From Flavobacterium sp. (GTDB lineage Bacteria > Bacteroidota > Bacteroidia > Flavobacteriales > Flavobacteriaceae), in NCBI GenBank assembly GCA_004296145.1, contig SEBM01000030.1, forward strand, positions 1-14,858: DNA of 14,858 nucleotides, given 5' to 3'. Shown one piece after another: positions 14,805-14,858 of the stretch. The notes under the pieces were generated by a model. It was not told the origin of the DNA. It searched no databases and saw nothing but the letters and a program-made list of their open reading frames with translations. How positions within the stretch are numbered: position 1 is the first letter of the stretch; each line of letters opens with the position of its first letter. A program made the translations under genes and the position numbers.

Positions 14805-14812
14805 TATCTTTT
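14805..14812 (+). promoter_or_regulatory. Possible promoter of the gene starting at 14836
   Basis: TATCTTTT matches TAnnTTTG at all but the last base and ends 23 bases before an ATG. The palindrome GTGTAAATTACAC (14769-14781) lies upstream, near the expected -33 region. Confidence 0.3.
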
Positions 14813-14835
14813 TAAAGTGATTAATTTTTAATATA

Positions 14836-14858
14836 ATGAAAAAAAAGAGGCGTTTAAA
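14836..14858 (+). CDS. Possible 5' end of a further gene, cut by the window edge
   Basis: An ATG at 14836 opens a frame reading MKKKRRL before the window ends. A basic N-terminus of this type is common in exported or DNA-binding proteins, and a near-consensus -7 element lies 23 bases upstream, divergent from the thioredoxin-like gene. Only seven full codons are visible, so the product cannot be named and the gene itself is uncertain. Confidence 0.3.

Overview
The window looks like a chromosomal core segment of a Flavobacterium-like member of the Bacteroidota. Several lines support this: AT-rich DNA, a short primary sigma factor without region 1.1, four promoters carrying the flavobacterial -7 element TAnnTTTG, mostly absent Shine-Dalgarno sequences, signal peptides ending in S-x-Q or a lipobox, and a lipid A gene showing an outer membrane. 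I see no insertion sequence, phage gene, CRISPR array, tRNA or rRNA. The species assignment is inference.

Layout. Positions 1-60 hold a terminator. Positions 91-4171 (minus) hold two adjacent exported DUF3857/transglutaminase-like proteins, probably one operon. The upstream one keeps the Cys-His-Asp triad and the downstream one has lost all three residues. Positions 4308-5171 (plus) encode the primary sigma factor. A 361-base gap follows, with a terminator, three repeat-like elements and the promoter of rpe. rpe (5533-6195, plus) ends inside the convergent gene of an exported DNA/RNA non-specific nuclease lipoprotein (6172-6960, minus). Upstream of that on the minus strand is a tail-specific C-terminal processing protease (7040-9205) with its own terminator and promoter.

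From 9429 the plus strand carries an envelope and DNA-uptake block: surE, a three-helix membrane protein overlapping it by 8 bases, lpxB with its own promoter, an NlpC/P60 lipoprotein 10 bases after lpxB, and comEC. A convergent minus-strand gene (14253-14699) encodes an exported thioredoxin-like protein without a CXXC motif. Its likely terminator lies inside the last codons of comEC. A possible new plus-strand gene starts at 14836 and runs off the window.

Functionally this is mostly housekeeping: transcription (RpoD), the pentose phosphate pathway (Rpe), nucleotide turnover (SurE), lipid A synthesis (LpxB), periplasmic proteolysis (Prc), peptidoglycan cleavage (NlpC/P60) and DNA import (ComEC). 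I found no convincing new multi-gene system. The more unusual signals are three proteins with degenerate catalytic sites (the pseudo-transglutaminase, the thioredoxin-like protein and the ComEC C-terminal domain), the terminator embedded in comEC, and the stacked repeats between rpoD and rpe.
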